From Anaerolineales bacterium (GTDB lineage: Bacteria > Chloroflexota > Anaerolineae > JAAEKA01): 64,000 nt of DNA. Of this stretch, positions 51,216 to 61,129 are shown in pieces; position 1 is the first letter of the stretch; every line of letters begins with the position of its first letter. Both the position numbers and the translations under genes were made by a program. The notes under the pieces are model-generated. The model saw nothing but the letters and a program-made list of their open reading frames with translations. It was not told the DNA's origin and made no database searches. Location: the NCBI GenBank assembly GCA_020634615.1, contig JACKBI010000003.1, forward strand, positions 186,001-250,000, written 5' to 3'.

Positions 51216-53441
51216 CTAACTGCCGCGGCTGAAGGCAACGAAATCCAGCGCGGCCGGATCTGCTCCGCTCACGGGGAACATCTTAGGCAAAAGCACATGA
51301 AATGCGCTGCCACCGCCCTCAACCGCCTCGACCCAGATCCGACCGCCATGCTGCGTCACAATGTGCTTGCAGATCGTCAGCCCCAACCCCGTGCCTTTGT
51401 AACGGCGGCGCGCGCTGCTGTCCACCTGATAGAAACGGTCGAAGATTCGTTCCCGCTCTTCCGCCGGCACACCGATGCCGCTATCCGCCACCACCAGTTC
51501 AATCATGGTGCTGCCGTCCGATCCGGTCACCCGGATCAGCCCGTTGTCCGGCGTGAACTTGATCGCGTTCTCCACCAGATTGGTCAGCACCTGCTCCAAC
51601 CGCATCGGATCTGCCTCGATCTCAGGCAGGCCGGCTACGTCCAGTGCCAGTGACAACCCCTTGTTACTGGCCAGTGGCGTGAGCTTGTCCGCCACGGAAG
51701 CGACAATCTCCGCCGGACTGATCAGCAACGGCCGCAACCTGATCTGCCCCGACTCCAGACGGCTGAACTCCAGCAGGTCCTCGATCAGTCGCTGCAGGTG
51801 ACCTGTCTGCTCTTTTACCGTGGTGAGAAAATCGCGCTGCAACTCAGTCACCGGACCGGTCTTGCCCATGAGGATGATGTCCACAAACCCCTTGATGGAA
51901 TGGAGCGGTGTCTTCAACTCATGCGAGACCACCGACAGGAAGTTGGACTTCATCCGTTCCAGTTCTTTTTGTGCGCTGATGTCGCGCAGCACCGTCACCA
52001 CGCCGCTTACCTCTTCACCGGCCTCGGTGGGACGGAACAGCGGCGCGGCCAGCGCCTGGAACGTGCGCGGCTGGCCGTCAGCGCCCAGACCGGCCGATGC
52101 AATCGGCAACTCGCGCACGACAACCAGCCCCGAAGTCGCCGTCTCTTCCAGCACCTGCAACACGTCGTCGCCAGGAGACAGATCGGCCAGCCAGACACCC
52201 AAAGGCGGCGACGACAGGCCAAAAACGCGCGCCGCCACCGGGTTCATCAACAGCAGATGCGCCTCGCTATCGACCACGATCACGCCGTCGCCAATGCCAG
52301 CCAGCACCGCCTCCAGCTCGCGGTGGCGGTCAGTCACGTCGCCGTAGAGGCGCGCGTTCTCAATGGCCGTCGCCGCAAAATAGGCAAAACTCTCGGTCAG
52401 GCTGCGGCTCGACGGGTCGCCCAGCGTCTCCTGTGAATGGCCCACCAGCAGCGCGCCGATGGGTGCACCGCGCGCAACGAGAGGAACCACCTCCAGCGCG
52501 CCTACGGGCCACGCGACCGGCCACGCAGTGTCCGGCTGACCCGATCCGTTGCTCGACCCGCGCAATACCTGGTGACGTCCCGACGCAACTGCCGCCATGA
52601 ACGAGGCTTTCACTTGAGACGACTGGCGCGCCGCAACCGTCCCGCTGCCGGCAGCTACGACAAGGCGCTCGATATCCGTGCGCTCCTCGTCGAGCAACGC
52701 AACGGCACAGTAGGGCGAACCGGACAGCCGGCTGAGCCGATTCGCCACCGTAGTCAACGTCTCGTTGAGGTACAACGTGGCCGACAATGCCTTGGCCACC
52801 TCTTGCAGCGTGCGCAGTTCCAGCACCCTGTCGCCCAGATCATTAGCCGTGCGCTGCAACGCACGCGCCTGGTTCGCCAGATCCTCAGTGCGCGCGGCCA
52901 GCGCCAGCCTCAGGCGATCCACCTCGCTCAGCCGGTTGGCCAGCACCAGGCCCGCACCCACGATGCCAACCACCAATGCCAGCAGCAGCAGATATCGCGT
53001 TAGAAAGAGCGGGTCGGCCACAAACGCCAGATTGCCGTAGCTGATGACCAGCGCCGCAAAGTAGAGCGGCCCGAAGGCGAACGGCAGCCACACCACGCCG
53101 CGCACATCCGGTCCATAGACGAGCGTGCGCAGCCCCAACAACGGGTATAGCAAATAGAGTGGACTGGCCAACCCACCCGATGTGGCAATCAGACCGGTGA
53201 CAAAGGCCGCATCGATCACCTGCATGGCCCAGTAGATCGCGGTTGAGCGCAGCCGCAGGCTCCATGGCCCCAGGAAGTAGATGGTCGTTGCTGCCGCGAA
53301 AGCTGCGAATAACACCACCAGCACGGGGCTGATCTGGGCCTGCCCGCGCAAGGCGGCAAAAGCGGCGATGACTGCCAACAGCCAGCGCACCGGCAGGCTA
53401 TAACGCAATTCGTTGCTGCGCAGGCGGGAATAGTTGGTCAT
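51216..53441 (-). CDS. Membrane sensor histidine kinase with GAF and PAS domains
   Basis: 741 residues. About six membrane helices in residues 15-185, a coiled segment (LSEVDRLRLALAARTEDLAN), a GAF domain (about 215-360: TLYLNETLTTVANRLSRLSG), a PAS domain (about 370-480: LEAVLAGIGDGVIVVDSEAH), then HisKA with phospho-acceptor His507 in SVVSHELKTPLHSIKG, and HATPase with N-box VENAIKFTPDN, G1 VVADSGIGVP, F-box FDRFYQV and G2 GTGLGLTICKHIV. Last gene of the five-gene operon; its ATG overlaps the stop of the propeller gene (ATGA). It presumably phosphorylates the response regulator at the operon's head and may sense the surface proteins encoded between them. Confidence 0.95.
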   Translation of the reverse strand: MTNYSRLRSNELRYSLPVRWLLAVIAAFAALRGQAQISPVLVVLFAAFAAATTIYFLGPWSLRLRSTAIYWAMQVIDAAFVTGLIATSGGLASPLYLLYPLLGLRTLVYGPDVRGVVWLPFAFGPLYFAALVISYGNLAFVADPLFLTRYLLLLALVVGIVGAGLVLANRLSEVDRLRLALAARTEDLANQARALQRTANDLGDRVLELRTLQEVAKALSATLYLNETLTTVANRLSRLSGSPYCAVALLDEERTDIERLVVAAGSGTVAARQSSQVKASFMAAVASGRHQVLRGSSNGSGQPDTAWPVAWPVGALEVVPLVARGAPIGALLVGHSQETLGDPSSRSLTESFAYFAATAIENARLYGDVTDRHRELEAVLAGIGDGVIVVDSEAHLLLMNPVAARVFGLSSPPLGVWLADLSPGDDVLQVLEETATSGLVVVRELPIASAGLGADGQPRTFQALAAPLFRPTEAGEEVSGVVTVLRDISAQKELERMKSNFLSVVSHELKTPLHSIKGFVDIILMGKTGPVTELQRDFLTTVKEQTGHLQRLIEDLLEFSRLESGQIRLRPLLISPAEIVASVADKLTPLASNKGLSLALDVAGLPEIEADPMRLEQVLTNLVENAIKFTPDNGLIRVTGSDGSTMIELVVADSGIGVPAEERERIFDRFYQVDSSARRRYKGTGLGLTICKHIVTQHGGRIWVEAVEGGGSAFHVLLPKMFPVSGADPAALDFVAFSRGS

Positions 53442-54868
53442 CTCGGCGACGTTGTCGGCGCTTCCGTGGGTGCGGTGGTCGGCGCGCTGGTGGCCGCATC
53501 GGTGGGCGTCGGTGCTGAGGGCGTCTGGCCCGCAGACGGCGGCGCAGTGGGCGCCGGTGTTTCACCCGGGAAGGTCGCAGTGGATGTGGGTGTCACGGTC
53601 ACTGTCGGCGTCGCTGTGGGCGGAGATGTGGCGGTGGCAGTTCGGGTCGGCGTCGCCGTGTCGGTTGGCGTCGAGGTCATCGTCGGTGTCGCGCTTGGGG
53701 TCGCAGTCATCGTCGGCGACGGCGTGTCAGTGGAAGTCGCAGTCGGCGTCGCAGTAGAGGTGGCAGTTGCGGTGGCAGTCGGTGTCGGCGTGGGTTGCTG
53801 CAGGAGAATGCCTTGCGCCCAAATGCCGTCGTCCCCGGCGCTGAACAACCGATCGCGGCTGCGCACATCAATCGCCAGCGCAGCAATCGACTGACGACCC
53901 TCGCTGGTGGTTCGTGTCCAATGCCGTCCGGCATCGTCGCTGCGGTATACCTGGCCCGCGGAATCTGCTGCCATCACAGTCTCACCGACACGCGGGTCAA
54001 CCAGCAACGTACGAACCATGCCTGTCGAACCCGGCAGTTCAACCGCCTGCCAGGTGACACCGTCGTCATCGCTTACAAAAACCAACTCCCGCCCGCCGAT
54101 GTAGATCAATCCATCGCGGTCGCTGGCCAGTGCCAGCGCACCAACCTCTGCCAGCGGCGGCAGGCCATCGGCAATGCTCCACGTCGCGCCGCCGTCGTCG
54201 CTGAGCCACACGCCTGCCCCGCTGCTCGCGACCAGACGAGACGGGTTGCGCCATTCGGCCCGCAGCAACAACGGCTGTTTGCCCACCAGTTCAGGCGGCA
54301 GCCGCGCGGCAACGATCCACGTCTGACCGGCATCCTGGCTGGTCCAGAGAGTCTGTTGACCGGCAATTGCCAGCCATCCGCCGGCGCCGCCGGCCAATGC
54401 ACGCAACCGGCTGGCGTCCGCTGCGCCGGCAGGTTGCGTCAGCGGTTGCCACGTATCACCGTTGTCAACACTGGCGTACACCTGAACGGCGTTGCCTTGC
54501 TCCACCAACGCGACGAGGTTCCACGGGTCGCCCTGCAGCGCAAGCCAATCGATCAGGCTCGTCCACCCAAGCCCAACATGTGGCAGGCCAGCGTCAATGC
54601 GCTCGAACGACGCGCCGCCGTCGCGGCTGCGCACCAGCAGACCCCCGGCAAGCTGGGCATACAACACGCTGCCCGCACCGGTGGCAGTCGACTCAAGGCG
54701 CTGCACCGCCTGGCCGCGCAGGCCGACCGGTTCGCGCGCCGCCGACTGCGCCCAGACAAAAGGTAAAACGGCCAGGGGCAACAAAAAGATAAGCACGGCC
54801 AGCGCCAACTGGGGTACGCGCTGCCGGTACCAGTGGGGCGTCGAGGTCGCTACGGGTGTCTGGTCCAT
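53438..54868 (-). CDS. Membrane-anchored beta-propeller (BNR/Ycf48-like) protein with Thr-Pro tail
   Basis: 476 residues. One N-terminal membrane helix (LALAVLIFLLPLAVLPFVWA, about 20-39) then a propeller of BNR-type blades with Asp-box motifs: RSRDGGASFERI, ASVDNGDTWQPL, TSQDAGQTWIVA, LSDDGGATWSIA, VSDDDGVTWQAV and RSDDAGRHWTRT. Such repeats fold as six- or seven-bladed propellers like sortilin or HCF136/Ycf48. The last 115 residues are a Thr/Pro/Ala linker with TATPTATST-type repeats, probably spanning the wall. Starts 12 bases after the TPR-SH3 gene. Role unknown; the operon suggests a sensory or structural partner of the kinase. Confidence 0.8.
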   Translation of the reverse strand: MDQTPVATSTPHWYRQRVPQLALAVLIFLLPLAVLPFVWAQSAAREPVGLRGQAVQRLESTATGAGSVLYAQLAGGLLVRSRDGGASFERIDAGLPHVGLGWTSLIDWLALQGDPWNLVALVEQGNAVQVYASVDNGDTWQPLTQPAGAADASRLRALAGGAGGWLAIAGQQTLWTSQDAGQTWIVAARLPPELVGKQPLLLRAEWRNPSRLVASSGAGVWLSDDGGATWSIADGLPPLAEVGALALASDRDGLIYIGGRELVFVSDDDGVTWQAVELPGSTGMVRTLLVDPRVGETVMAADSAGQVYRSDDAGRHWTRTTSEGRQSIAALAIDVRSRDRLFSAGDDGIWAQGILLQQPTPTPTATATATSTATPTATSTDTPSPTMTATPSATPTMTSTPTDTATPTRTATATSPPTATPTVTVTPTSTATFPGETPAPTAPPSAGQTPSAPTPTDAATSAPTTAPTEAPTTSPR

Positions 54869-54880
54869 GATCAGCGCGGA

Positions 54881-56527
54881 TCAGCGCGGCGGCGGCGTTG
54901 CTGTAGGCGGCGGAGGAGGCGGCTCCGGGGTCGATGGTTCCGGGGGTGGCGGTTGTGGAGTTGAGGTTGGCAGCTCGGTGGCGACCTGAGTCGGGGTGGC
55001 GGGAACCGTTGGCGTGGCTGCCACGGTGGGCAGCGCGGTCGCGGTGGGCACCCGGGTTGGCGCCAGCCCCACCGGCAACAGACCAACATCCGCGGCGGTG
55101 CTGACCAGGCGCGCAGTCACCCAGCCAGCCTGCTCGTCCACACAGCAAACCACCAGCCAGTCGCCAGCCTCGTTGCGACCCACCAAGGTGAAGCGATCGC
55201 CAAGCACTACCTGACCAAGCACCGGGTAGTCGGTTCCCGGCCCCAGGCGCACGTTGAGCGTGTCAGACTGGACCTCGACGTAGGGTGTCGGAGCCACCAC
55301 CGGGGTTGCCGTGGCCTGCGGCGTTGCCGTAGGCTGGTTGATCTGCAACGCAGCTTGCGCAATGGAAACGTCCGCCACCGGCAACGCCAGCGCAGCCTGG
55401 AGCGCAGCGACTGCTTCTGCCTCGCGGCCGGCGCTGCGCGCTTCGTCCGCGCGCGCGGTGAGAAGCTGGTAATACATCTCGGCAGCCTGTCCACCGGCAA
55501 ACTCGGTGTCGACCTGCATGATGGCTGCCAGGGCTGCCTCGGCTGCATCCGGGTCGCTGCGATCCAGCGCCTGACGCACGGAGAGGAAACGATTGGCAAG
55601 CTGGCCATCGTTGGCTGCCTGCACATTGCGTGGCCGCAGCGACAATGCCTTGCCATAGCGCGCGATAGCTTTGCGAATGGCATCCTGGCCAGCGTCGGGA
55701 GTTGCAAGCAAAGCCTGCGCGTCGCGTACGTAAAGAACGAAGAGCAACTCGCGCACGGCGTCGTGCTGGTAGTCCGGGTCCGCTTCCACCAGGCGCTCCA
55801 GATGCCCGATGGCGCCGGGAATGTCGTTGCTGTCATAAGCGGCGATGCCCGCTGCGAACAGGTCTGATGCTGTCCGCTCGCGCTGAACCTGCGCCAGCAA
55901 ATCGGCCGCATCACCGTAGGCGGGGTCCGCGGCCAGCACTTGGCGCAGGCGCTCCTCAGCCGTGTCCCATGCCTCATCAGCGATGGCAGACTGAGCAGCC
56001 TGATAGGCCTCGGCCAGTCGCTCCAGACGAGTCGCCCGTTCCAGTCCTTCGACCGCGCCGGGGTCACCAGGCGACAGGATCGCCAACTGCGTGAAGGCCT
56101 CACGCGCCGCCACGTAGTCGCCTACCGACAGGCTCGCCTGCCCCCGATTGTACAACGTATCGCGCTCCAGACTCCCGCCAAGACCGGGCAAACCTGCCTG
56201 CCACCAAAGCAGGAGCGCGGTCAACATGACGCCAATCAGCACCGGGGCCAGCCAGCGAATCTTGCCCTTGAAGCGACGCGACGGCGCCGCGCGCTCTGGC
56301 AGCACCGGGTCGGCGTCGGGATGCACCTGCTCCAGTTGGATAAACCAGCGTACCTCATCGATCAGGGAAGCAAGGCCGGGCCAGTTGGGATCGACATCTT
56401 GCAGACGCTCGAAGTAGTCCAGCGCGAGATGCCACTCCCGCCGCTGGTAGTGGGCCATCCCCTGCTCGTAGAGCGCGTCAGGCACAACTCCCGACGGCTC
56501 ACCGGAGACGCGGCGCGGCTCGCTCAC
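54881..56527 (-). CDS. TPR and SH3b-domain membrane protein
   Basis: 548 residues from a GTG that overlaps the preceding stop (GTGA). An N-terminal cytoplasmic TPR pair (about 17-65: YEQGMAHYQRREWHLALDYFERL), one membrane helix near 95-115 (WLAPVLIGVMLTALLLWW), then extracytoplasmic TPR-type repeats (about 130-385: NRGQASLSVGDYVAAREAFT, AYDSNDIPGAIGHLERLVE), a bacterial SH3 domain (about 415-475: TLNVRLGPGTDYPVLGQVVL, WVTARLV), and a Pro/Thr-rich tail. SH3b domains often bind cell-wall peptides. The two TPR sets on opposite sides of the membrane suggest a scaffold linking inside and outside. A 10-base tandem repeat covers its stop. Confidence 0.82.
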   Translation of the reverse strand: MSEPRRVSGEPSGVVPDALYEQGMAHYQRREWHLALDYFERLQDVDPNWPGLASLIDEVRWFIQLEQVHPDADPVLPERAAPSRRFKGKIRWLAPVLIGVMLTALLLWWQAGLPGLGGSLERDTLYNRGQASLSVGDYVAAREAFTQLAILSPGDPGAVEGLERATRLERLAEAYQAAQSAIADEAWDTAEERLRQVLAADPAYGDAADLLAQVQRERTASDLFAAGIAAYDSNDIPGAIGHLERLVEADPDYQHDAVRELLFVLYVRDAQALLATPDAGQDAIRKAIARYGKALSLRPRNVQAANDGQLANRFLSVRQALDRSDPDAAEAALAAIMQVDTEFAGGQAAEMYYQLLTARADEARSAGREAEAVAALQAALALPVADVSIAQAALQINQPTATPQATATPVVAPTPYVEVQSDTLNVRLGPGTDYPVLGQVVLGDRFTLVGRNEAGDWLVVCCVDEQAGWVTARLVSTAADVGLLPVGLAPTRVPTATALPTVAATPTVPATPTQVATELPTSTPQPPPPEPSTPEPPPPPPTATPPPR

Positions 56528-59500
56528 CGCAGCTCACCTCGCGGCGGACCGTCAGGCGCCAAATCGCCACCGGCATCCGGCAACATGTCGGCGGGCACAG
56601 TCGTCTGCGGCGCATTGATCGAACCGTTTGGCCAGCAGACAAGCTGCTCAGGCGGTTGGGCCGGGCTGCCAACGTTAGTCAGCGGCAGGAAAACCCGGCG
56701 CACTCCACCCCGCACCCGGATTCCGGTCACGTCGGTCCATGTGTTGAAACGATTGTCCAGCCGGTTGTGGCTGGAGAAGTCCAGCGTCACTGTCTGGCCG
56801 GCATACGGCGTCAGATCAAACGTAGCCAACTGCCAGCCGAGATCGCGAAACTCAATAGGTTCAGGAAACTGCGGCAACTCATTGCCTTCACGCAGCAGCA
56901 GATCGGGTGTGATCGCTCCCTGTTTCGTCACGCTGACGTCAAACGAGTCGACCCAGCGGAACGCTGGCGGCGGATTGACCGGACACTCGACGTCCCAGAT
57001 CGGCGAACTGGTGGTGACCTGGTCATAGGTCTGCACGCGGTACCAAACCTCCAGCTTGGGACTGGGCAGTTCCTGCAAACCGGGCACCGTGATTGTCTGG
57101 GAGACGCCTGACCAGGTATCGCCGCACAACGGGGTCGGCAGCATGTCGGGACCGCTGGCCGCGCAGGCTTGATAGATGCGCGAGCCGAGCCGGGCCGCCG
57201 GCACTACCGAACCAGGCTGCAAGTCAACTTCCTGGATGATCGCCATCTGCAAACCATCTTCGGTGTTCCAGCCATCCCAGTTGTTTGTCAGGAACGAGCC
57301 GTTGACGATCGGATCGACGAACACGCTGTTGCTCCCGCCAGCCTCGGACCACGGCGAGATGTTGCCGGCAGCGTCGCGCGCCCGGACGCGGAACGAGACC
57401 TTTTCGCCGCGCTGGGCGCTGTAGGTCGATTGTGTCAGATTGGTGGCATCCAGCCAGGGCTGCCAGACGCCGGCGGTTCCGACACGCACCTGAACGTCGT
57501 AACCCGCCAGACCAGAGCTGCGCTGCGGATCACCCGGATCCTCGCCGCTCCAACGCACAGGGATGTTTGGCTGAGCGCTGTAGTTGCCGAGCGCAAAGAG
57601 TTGCGCGGTCGGTGGCAGCGTGTCGATGCGAATGATGTGCTCGCTTTGGCTGGCATTGCCTGCATTGTCAACACTGCGGGCCACGAATGTATGATCCCCG
57701 TCGCCGCTGATGGGTGCATAGCTGCCGACAACCGGATCCTGGTCATCAAGCTGCCAGGTCACGTCAGCAACACCGGACATGGTGTCGTTGGCGACGATGG
57801 TTGCAGCAATGTCGCTGCGCCACCATCCGGCTGCATTGGGTTGCGGGATAAACGAAACGGTCAGGCCAGGTGGCGTAACGTCGAAGCGCAGCGCGTCCGG
57901 CAGCGTCTGCATGCTGTCCAGCGTCGCGTTGCCGGCCGTGTCCTCCAGCCACAGGTACAGATCATAGGCCCCCTCGATCGGCGCTTGCAAGGTCACTTGC
58001 TGTTCGGCGGCATTGACGCGCAAGCCGTCTGCGGCGGTTTGCGGCGGTTCCATGCTGACGTGGATGTAAGCGACACCCGATGTATCGACCGGGTTTCGCC
58101 AGGTGAGCAGAAACTGGTTCACCCGCGACCATGTGGTCGGCGTCACCTCAGCCATAACGGGCAGGGCGGGCGGCTCCAGATCGATACGGATCGGCAACAT
58201 AGCCAACGCACTGGAGTGACCGGCTGCGTCGACACCGTCGAACGACAGCGTGTGCTTGCCGGCCTCGCTGACCGGCACGACAACCTGTGCAGCGGTTGTC
58301 TGTTGCCAGGGACCGCCGTCCAGCCGGTAGCGCAGCAGCGCCGGACCGCTGCCTGTATCGCTAATCGTAAGCGTCGCCTGCACAGGTCCGACAAACCAGC
58401 CGTTGTTGCCTGCACCGCCGGCAAGCTGGCTTTCCACGATCGGCAACGTGCTGTCGAACTGGAGCGCCCCAGCCTGCACGGGCACGCCGATATGGCCAGC
58501 CCCATCTACCAGCGAAATCCAGACCGGCCAACTACCCTCAGCGGGAGCGGTCAAACCGGTAACCAAAGTAGCATCGGGGTAATACACGCCGGTGCCCGGC
58601 GCGGGCGGTTCTGTGCCGATAGCAATCCAGGCGCCAGCGATGCCGCTGGTATCGGACGGGTTTTGCCACGTCAGCGTGAAGCTGTTTTCGCCTGTCCAGC
58701 CAGCCGGCTGAACGGCGGGAGCGATGGGCGATGGCGGCGGGTTGAGGTCTACGGAGATCGCCTGAGTGTGGCTAATCTCGTGGTTACCGGCCACATCGAT
58801 GCTGAAGTCGTACAGCGTGACCAGCCCGTCCACCGCAAATTGGAGCGGCGCGGCCGGCTGCCACGGGCCGTTGTCGGTGCGTATCCACGTTTCCGCAACG
58901 CCCGACACAGCTCCGGGCGGCGTTCCCGGTGGTCCATCGACGGCCACAAACTGCACGCTCACCGGCGCAGTGAAGTAACCACTGGGCTGAGGCTCCGGCG
59001 GGTCCATGGTCAGCGTGGTGGTAGGCGGCTGGCTGTCCAGCCGCAAGGCCAACGCCAGTGGCTGTGACCGGTTGCCGGCCACGTCCTGGCCAACTGCGAT
59101 TAGTGCGTTGATCCCCTGCTGATCGACCACAGCGTCATTGCCCATCGCGGGCGGATCGTCGTTCAAGGTCCACGTCACAAAGTTTGGGCCCGAAACCGGA
59201 TCTGTGAGACCGAAAGTTACCGTGATGGGCGTGACATACCAACCGCTGTCACTCGTGCCGGGCGAAACCGTATGTGTCAGCACGGGCGCGCCGCCGTCGA
59301 TGTCCACGGTGTAGGTAAAGGGCGTCATGACATTGTTCGCCTGATCGGTGGCGTTGATGCGCACGTCGTGCGTCGCATCGCCGCTGACGGTCCCGACCGG
59401 CGCGGAACTGGGGGGCAATTGATCCAGTTGCCAGCTCCAGCTCTGGATGCCGCTGGTCACGTCAACGGGCGAAAAGGCCAGCGTCACGTCACCAAGAAAC

Positions 59501-60363
59501 CAGCCGTTGGCTCCCGCCGGGCCGGTAGCAGCAACGCCAACCGATGGGGCGGTCGCATCATAGCGAAGCGCGCTCAGGTCAACGCGATAATTCTGCTGAT
59601 CTACATTGCCAGCCGCGTCTTTCAGCCAGACCAGAATACTGTGGGCGCCCTCCGTTGGCACCTGAATGTTTTCAATGGTATCAGGCGACTGGACATAGGT
59701 GCCATCAGTCGGAAAGCTGGGAGTTGAGTCGAGCCGATAATAGGAACCGACAACGCCAGACAGATCGGCAGGCACAATCCAACTCTCGCGAAAGTTGTTG
59801 ACGCTGGTCCACCCGGCAGGCAGATGCTGCATGTTGGTCGGTGGCGCCGGCGCGGTCGTATCGACCTTGACCGTGTAGGTGCCGCTGGTCTGGTAGCTTC
59901 CGCCGGTGACCCGGACGCGAAACTCGACCAGATTAGCGGCCGCGCTGTCGGGCATGGTCATGCCGGTGGCGGTGAAAAGCACCGTGGTTGCCAGCGGAGC
60001 GCTGACAATCAGCCCGTTGTTGCCCCACTCAGTCCACGTCACTGATCCATCGGTGGAATAGCGAAATTCGGCCGTTGCTGGGTCAAGGCTCAGTTCGTTG
60101 AATGCGCTGACGCCAGCCTGCTGCGGCGTCGCATTGGTCCAACCGGTGGGCCAGAAGTCGGTCCAGACGGTCGTCAGTTCAGCCTGGCGCGCCGCAGCAA
60201 TTCGATCCGGCTGCACATCATCGGGAAGATCGGCACGCGCACTCTGCGTAGCCGCTGCCAATGCGACCAACAGGCCGACGCTGGCCAGCAATGTGATCGC
60301 GGCGCGCGTTGCCAACACTGCGCCGCACTTCCCGCTATCCGGCGATTCGTTTCTGGTTATCAT
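56524..60363 (-). CDS. Giant secreted Ig-like repeat protein
   Basis: 1279 residues. Signal peptide or anchor near 18-40 (ATRAAITLLASVGLLVALAA), then at least eight beta-sandwich modules of two alternating kinds: one beginning PAGWTGENSFTLTWQNPSDTSGIAGAW-like (split here by its W-x-NP-x-D-x-SG), and one with GNNGWFVGPVQATLTISDTGSG followed by YRLDGGPWQ. These recall Ig-like, OmpL47-type and fibronectin-like modules of adhesins. Near the C-terminus a jelly-roll-like domain (NGSFLTNNWDGWNTEDGLQM, QTITVPGLQELPSPKLEVWY) precedes a GGVRRVFLPLTNVGS segment. No enzymatic motif was seen. It begins 13 bases after the response-regulator stop. Confidence 0.82.
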   Translation of the reverse strand: MITRNESPDSGKCGAVLATRAAITLLASVGLLVALAAATQSARADLPDDVQPDRIAAARQAELTTVWTDFWPTGWTNATPQQAGVSAFNELSLDPATAEFRYSTDGSVTWTEWGNNGLIVSAPLATTVLFTATGMTMPDSAAANLVEFRVRVTGGSYQTSGTYTVKVDTTAPAPPTNMQHLPAGWTSVNNFRESWIVPADLSGVVGSYYRLDSTPSFPTDGTYVQSPDTIENIQVPTEGAHSILVWLKDAAGNVDQQNYRVDLSALRYDATAPSVGVAATGPAGANGWFLGDVTLAFSPVDVTSGIQSWSWQLDQLPPSSAPVGTVSGDATHDVRINATDQANNVMTPFTYTVDIDGGAPVLTHTVSPGTSDSGWYVTPITVTFGLTDPVSGPNFVTWTLNDDPPAMGNDAVVDQQGINALIAVGQDVAGNRSQPLALALRLDSQPPTTTLTMDPPEPQPSGYFTAPVSVQFVAVDGPPGTPPGAVSGVAETWIRTDNGPWQPAAPLQFAVDGLVTLYDFSIDVAGNHEISHTQAISVDLNPPPSPIAPAVQPAGWTGENSFTLTWQNPSDTSGIAGAWIAIGTEPPAPGTGVYYPDATLVTGLTAPAEGSWPVWISLVDGAGHIGVPVQAGALQFDSTLPIVESQLAGGAGNNGWFVGPVQATLTISDTGSGPALLRYRLDGGPWQQTTAAQVVVPVSEAGKHTLSFDGVDAAGHSSALAMLPIRIDLEPPALPVMAEVTPTTWSRVNQFLLTWRNPVDTSGVAYIHVSMEPPQTAADGLRVNAAEQQVTLQAPIEGAYDLYLWLEDTAGNATLDSMQTLPDALRFDVTPPGLTVSFIPQPNAAGWWRSDIAATIVANDTMSGVADVTWQLDDQDPVVGSYAPISGDGDHTFVARSVDNAGNASQSEHIIRIDTLPPTAQLFALGNYSAQPNIPVRWSGEDPGDPQRSSGLAGYDVQVRVGTAGVWQPWLDATNLTQSTYSAQRGEKVSFRVRARDAAGNISPWSEAGGSNSVFVDPIVNGSFLTNNWDGWNTEDGLQMAIIQEVDLQPGSVVPAARLGSRIYQACAASGPDMLPTPLCGDTWSGVSQTITVPGLQELPSPKLEVWYRVQTYDQVTTSSPIWDVECPVNPPPAFRWVDSFDVSVTKQGAITPDLLLREGNELPQFPEPIEFRDLGWQLATFDLTPYAGQTVTLDFSSHNRLDNRFNTWTDVTGIRVRGGVRRVFLPLTNVGSPAQPPEQLVCWPNGSINAPQTTVPADMLPDAGGDLAPDGPPRGELR

Positions 60364-60376
60364 ACAATCTCAGTTC

Positions 60377-61057
60377 CTACAAAAACTTGTATCCCACGCC
60401 GCGCACCGTCTGTACGTATTGAGGATTGTCAGGGTCAGTCTCGATCTTCAACCGCAGCCGGCGCACGTAAACAGCGATCTGGTTGCTATAGCCGTCGTAG
60501 TCGTAGCCCCAGACGCTGCTTATGATCTTGTCATGTGTCATGATCCGGCCTTGATTGCTCATCAGACAATGCAGTAGCCGGAACTCCAGCGGCGTCAACT
60601 CGACTTTGACGCCGCTCGGCAGCGTTACCAGATTCGTCACCGGGTCAATGTGGAGCCCGTGTGCCATCAGCGCGGACTGTGTGTCGCCAAACGTATAGGC
60701 ATCCGCTCGCCGCAGCACTGAACGCACCCGCGCCAAGAGTTCGGACGGTTCGAAAGGCTTGGCGAGATAGTCGTCTGCACCCACATCCAGCCCGACGACC
60801 CGATCGGCCGTCTCGCCTTTGGCCGACAGAATGATGATCGGCAAATTCATGCTTGAGCGGATGCGCTGGGTGACTTGCAAGCCGTCCATGCCGGGCATCA
60901 TTACGTCGAGAATTACCAGATCGGGTAATTTCTCTTCGATCAGGCGCAAGGCATCGATTCCGTTATCGGCGGTGAACACGTCATAACCTTCCTCCACCAG
61001 GAGGAAAGCAGTCATTTTCAGACTGGGCGCATCGTCGTCAACTACCAGTACACGCAT
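60377..61057 (-). CDS. OmpR/PhoB-type response regulator
   Basis: 226 residues. Receiver domain: acidic pocket VVDDDAPSL, phospho-acceptor D51 in LVILDVMMPGMDG, Thr/Ser in IIILSAKG and Lys in YLAKPFEPSELLARVR. The C-terminal winged helix reads VELTPLEFRLLHCLMSNQGRIMTHDKIISSVWG, then YVRRLRLKIE and RGVGYKFL. Head of the minus-strand operon with a TATAAT promoter about 70 bases upstream. Very probably the partner of the kinase at 51216, despite 7 kb of surface-protein genes between them. Confidence 0.95.
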   Translation of the reverse strand: MRVLVVDDDAPSLKMTAFLLVEEGYDVFTADNGIDALRLIEEKLPDLVILDVMMPGMDGLQVTQRIRSSMNLPIIILSAKGETADRVVGLDVGADDYLAKPFEPSELLARVRSVLRRADAYTFGDTQSALMAHGLHIDPVTNLVTLPSGVKVELTPLEFRLLHCLMSNQGRIMTHDKIISSVWGYDYDGYSNQIAVYVRRLRLKIETDPDNPQYVQTVRGVGYKFL

Positions 61058-61104
61058 AAAACTCGCTACGCATTGCGGTTATCGCAGTTCTTCAGGATAG
61101 TAAT

Positions 61105-61122
61105 GCACGGCCAACGCCGTGC
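61105..61122 (-). promoter_or_regulatory. Hairpin at the 5' end of the two-component operon mRNA
   Basis: GCACGGC-4-GCCGTGC (61105-61111 with 61116-61122) lies exactly where transcription from the upstream promoter should begin. A stem at the very 5' end can protect an mRNA; in DNA it could also be an operator. Confidence 0.45.
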
Positions 61123-61129
61123 TTGGCGC

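Noticed and set aside
53466..53894. Plus-strand frame rich in Val/Gly (VGVAVGGDV-type)
   Set aside because: Exact antisense of the Thr-Pro linker DNA of the propeller protein; its composition is explained by that repeat.
57169..59067. 632-codon plus-strand frame opposite the giant Ig-like gene
   Set aside because: Arg/His/Val-rich with no motifs; a GC-driven shadow of the minus-strand coding sequence.
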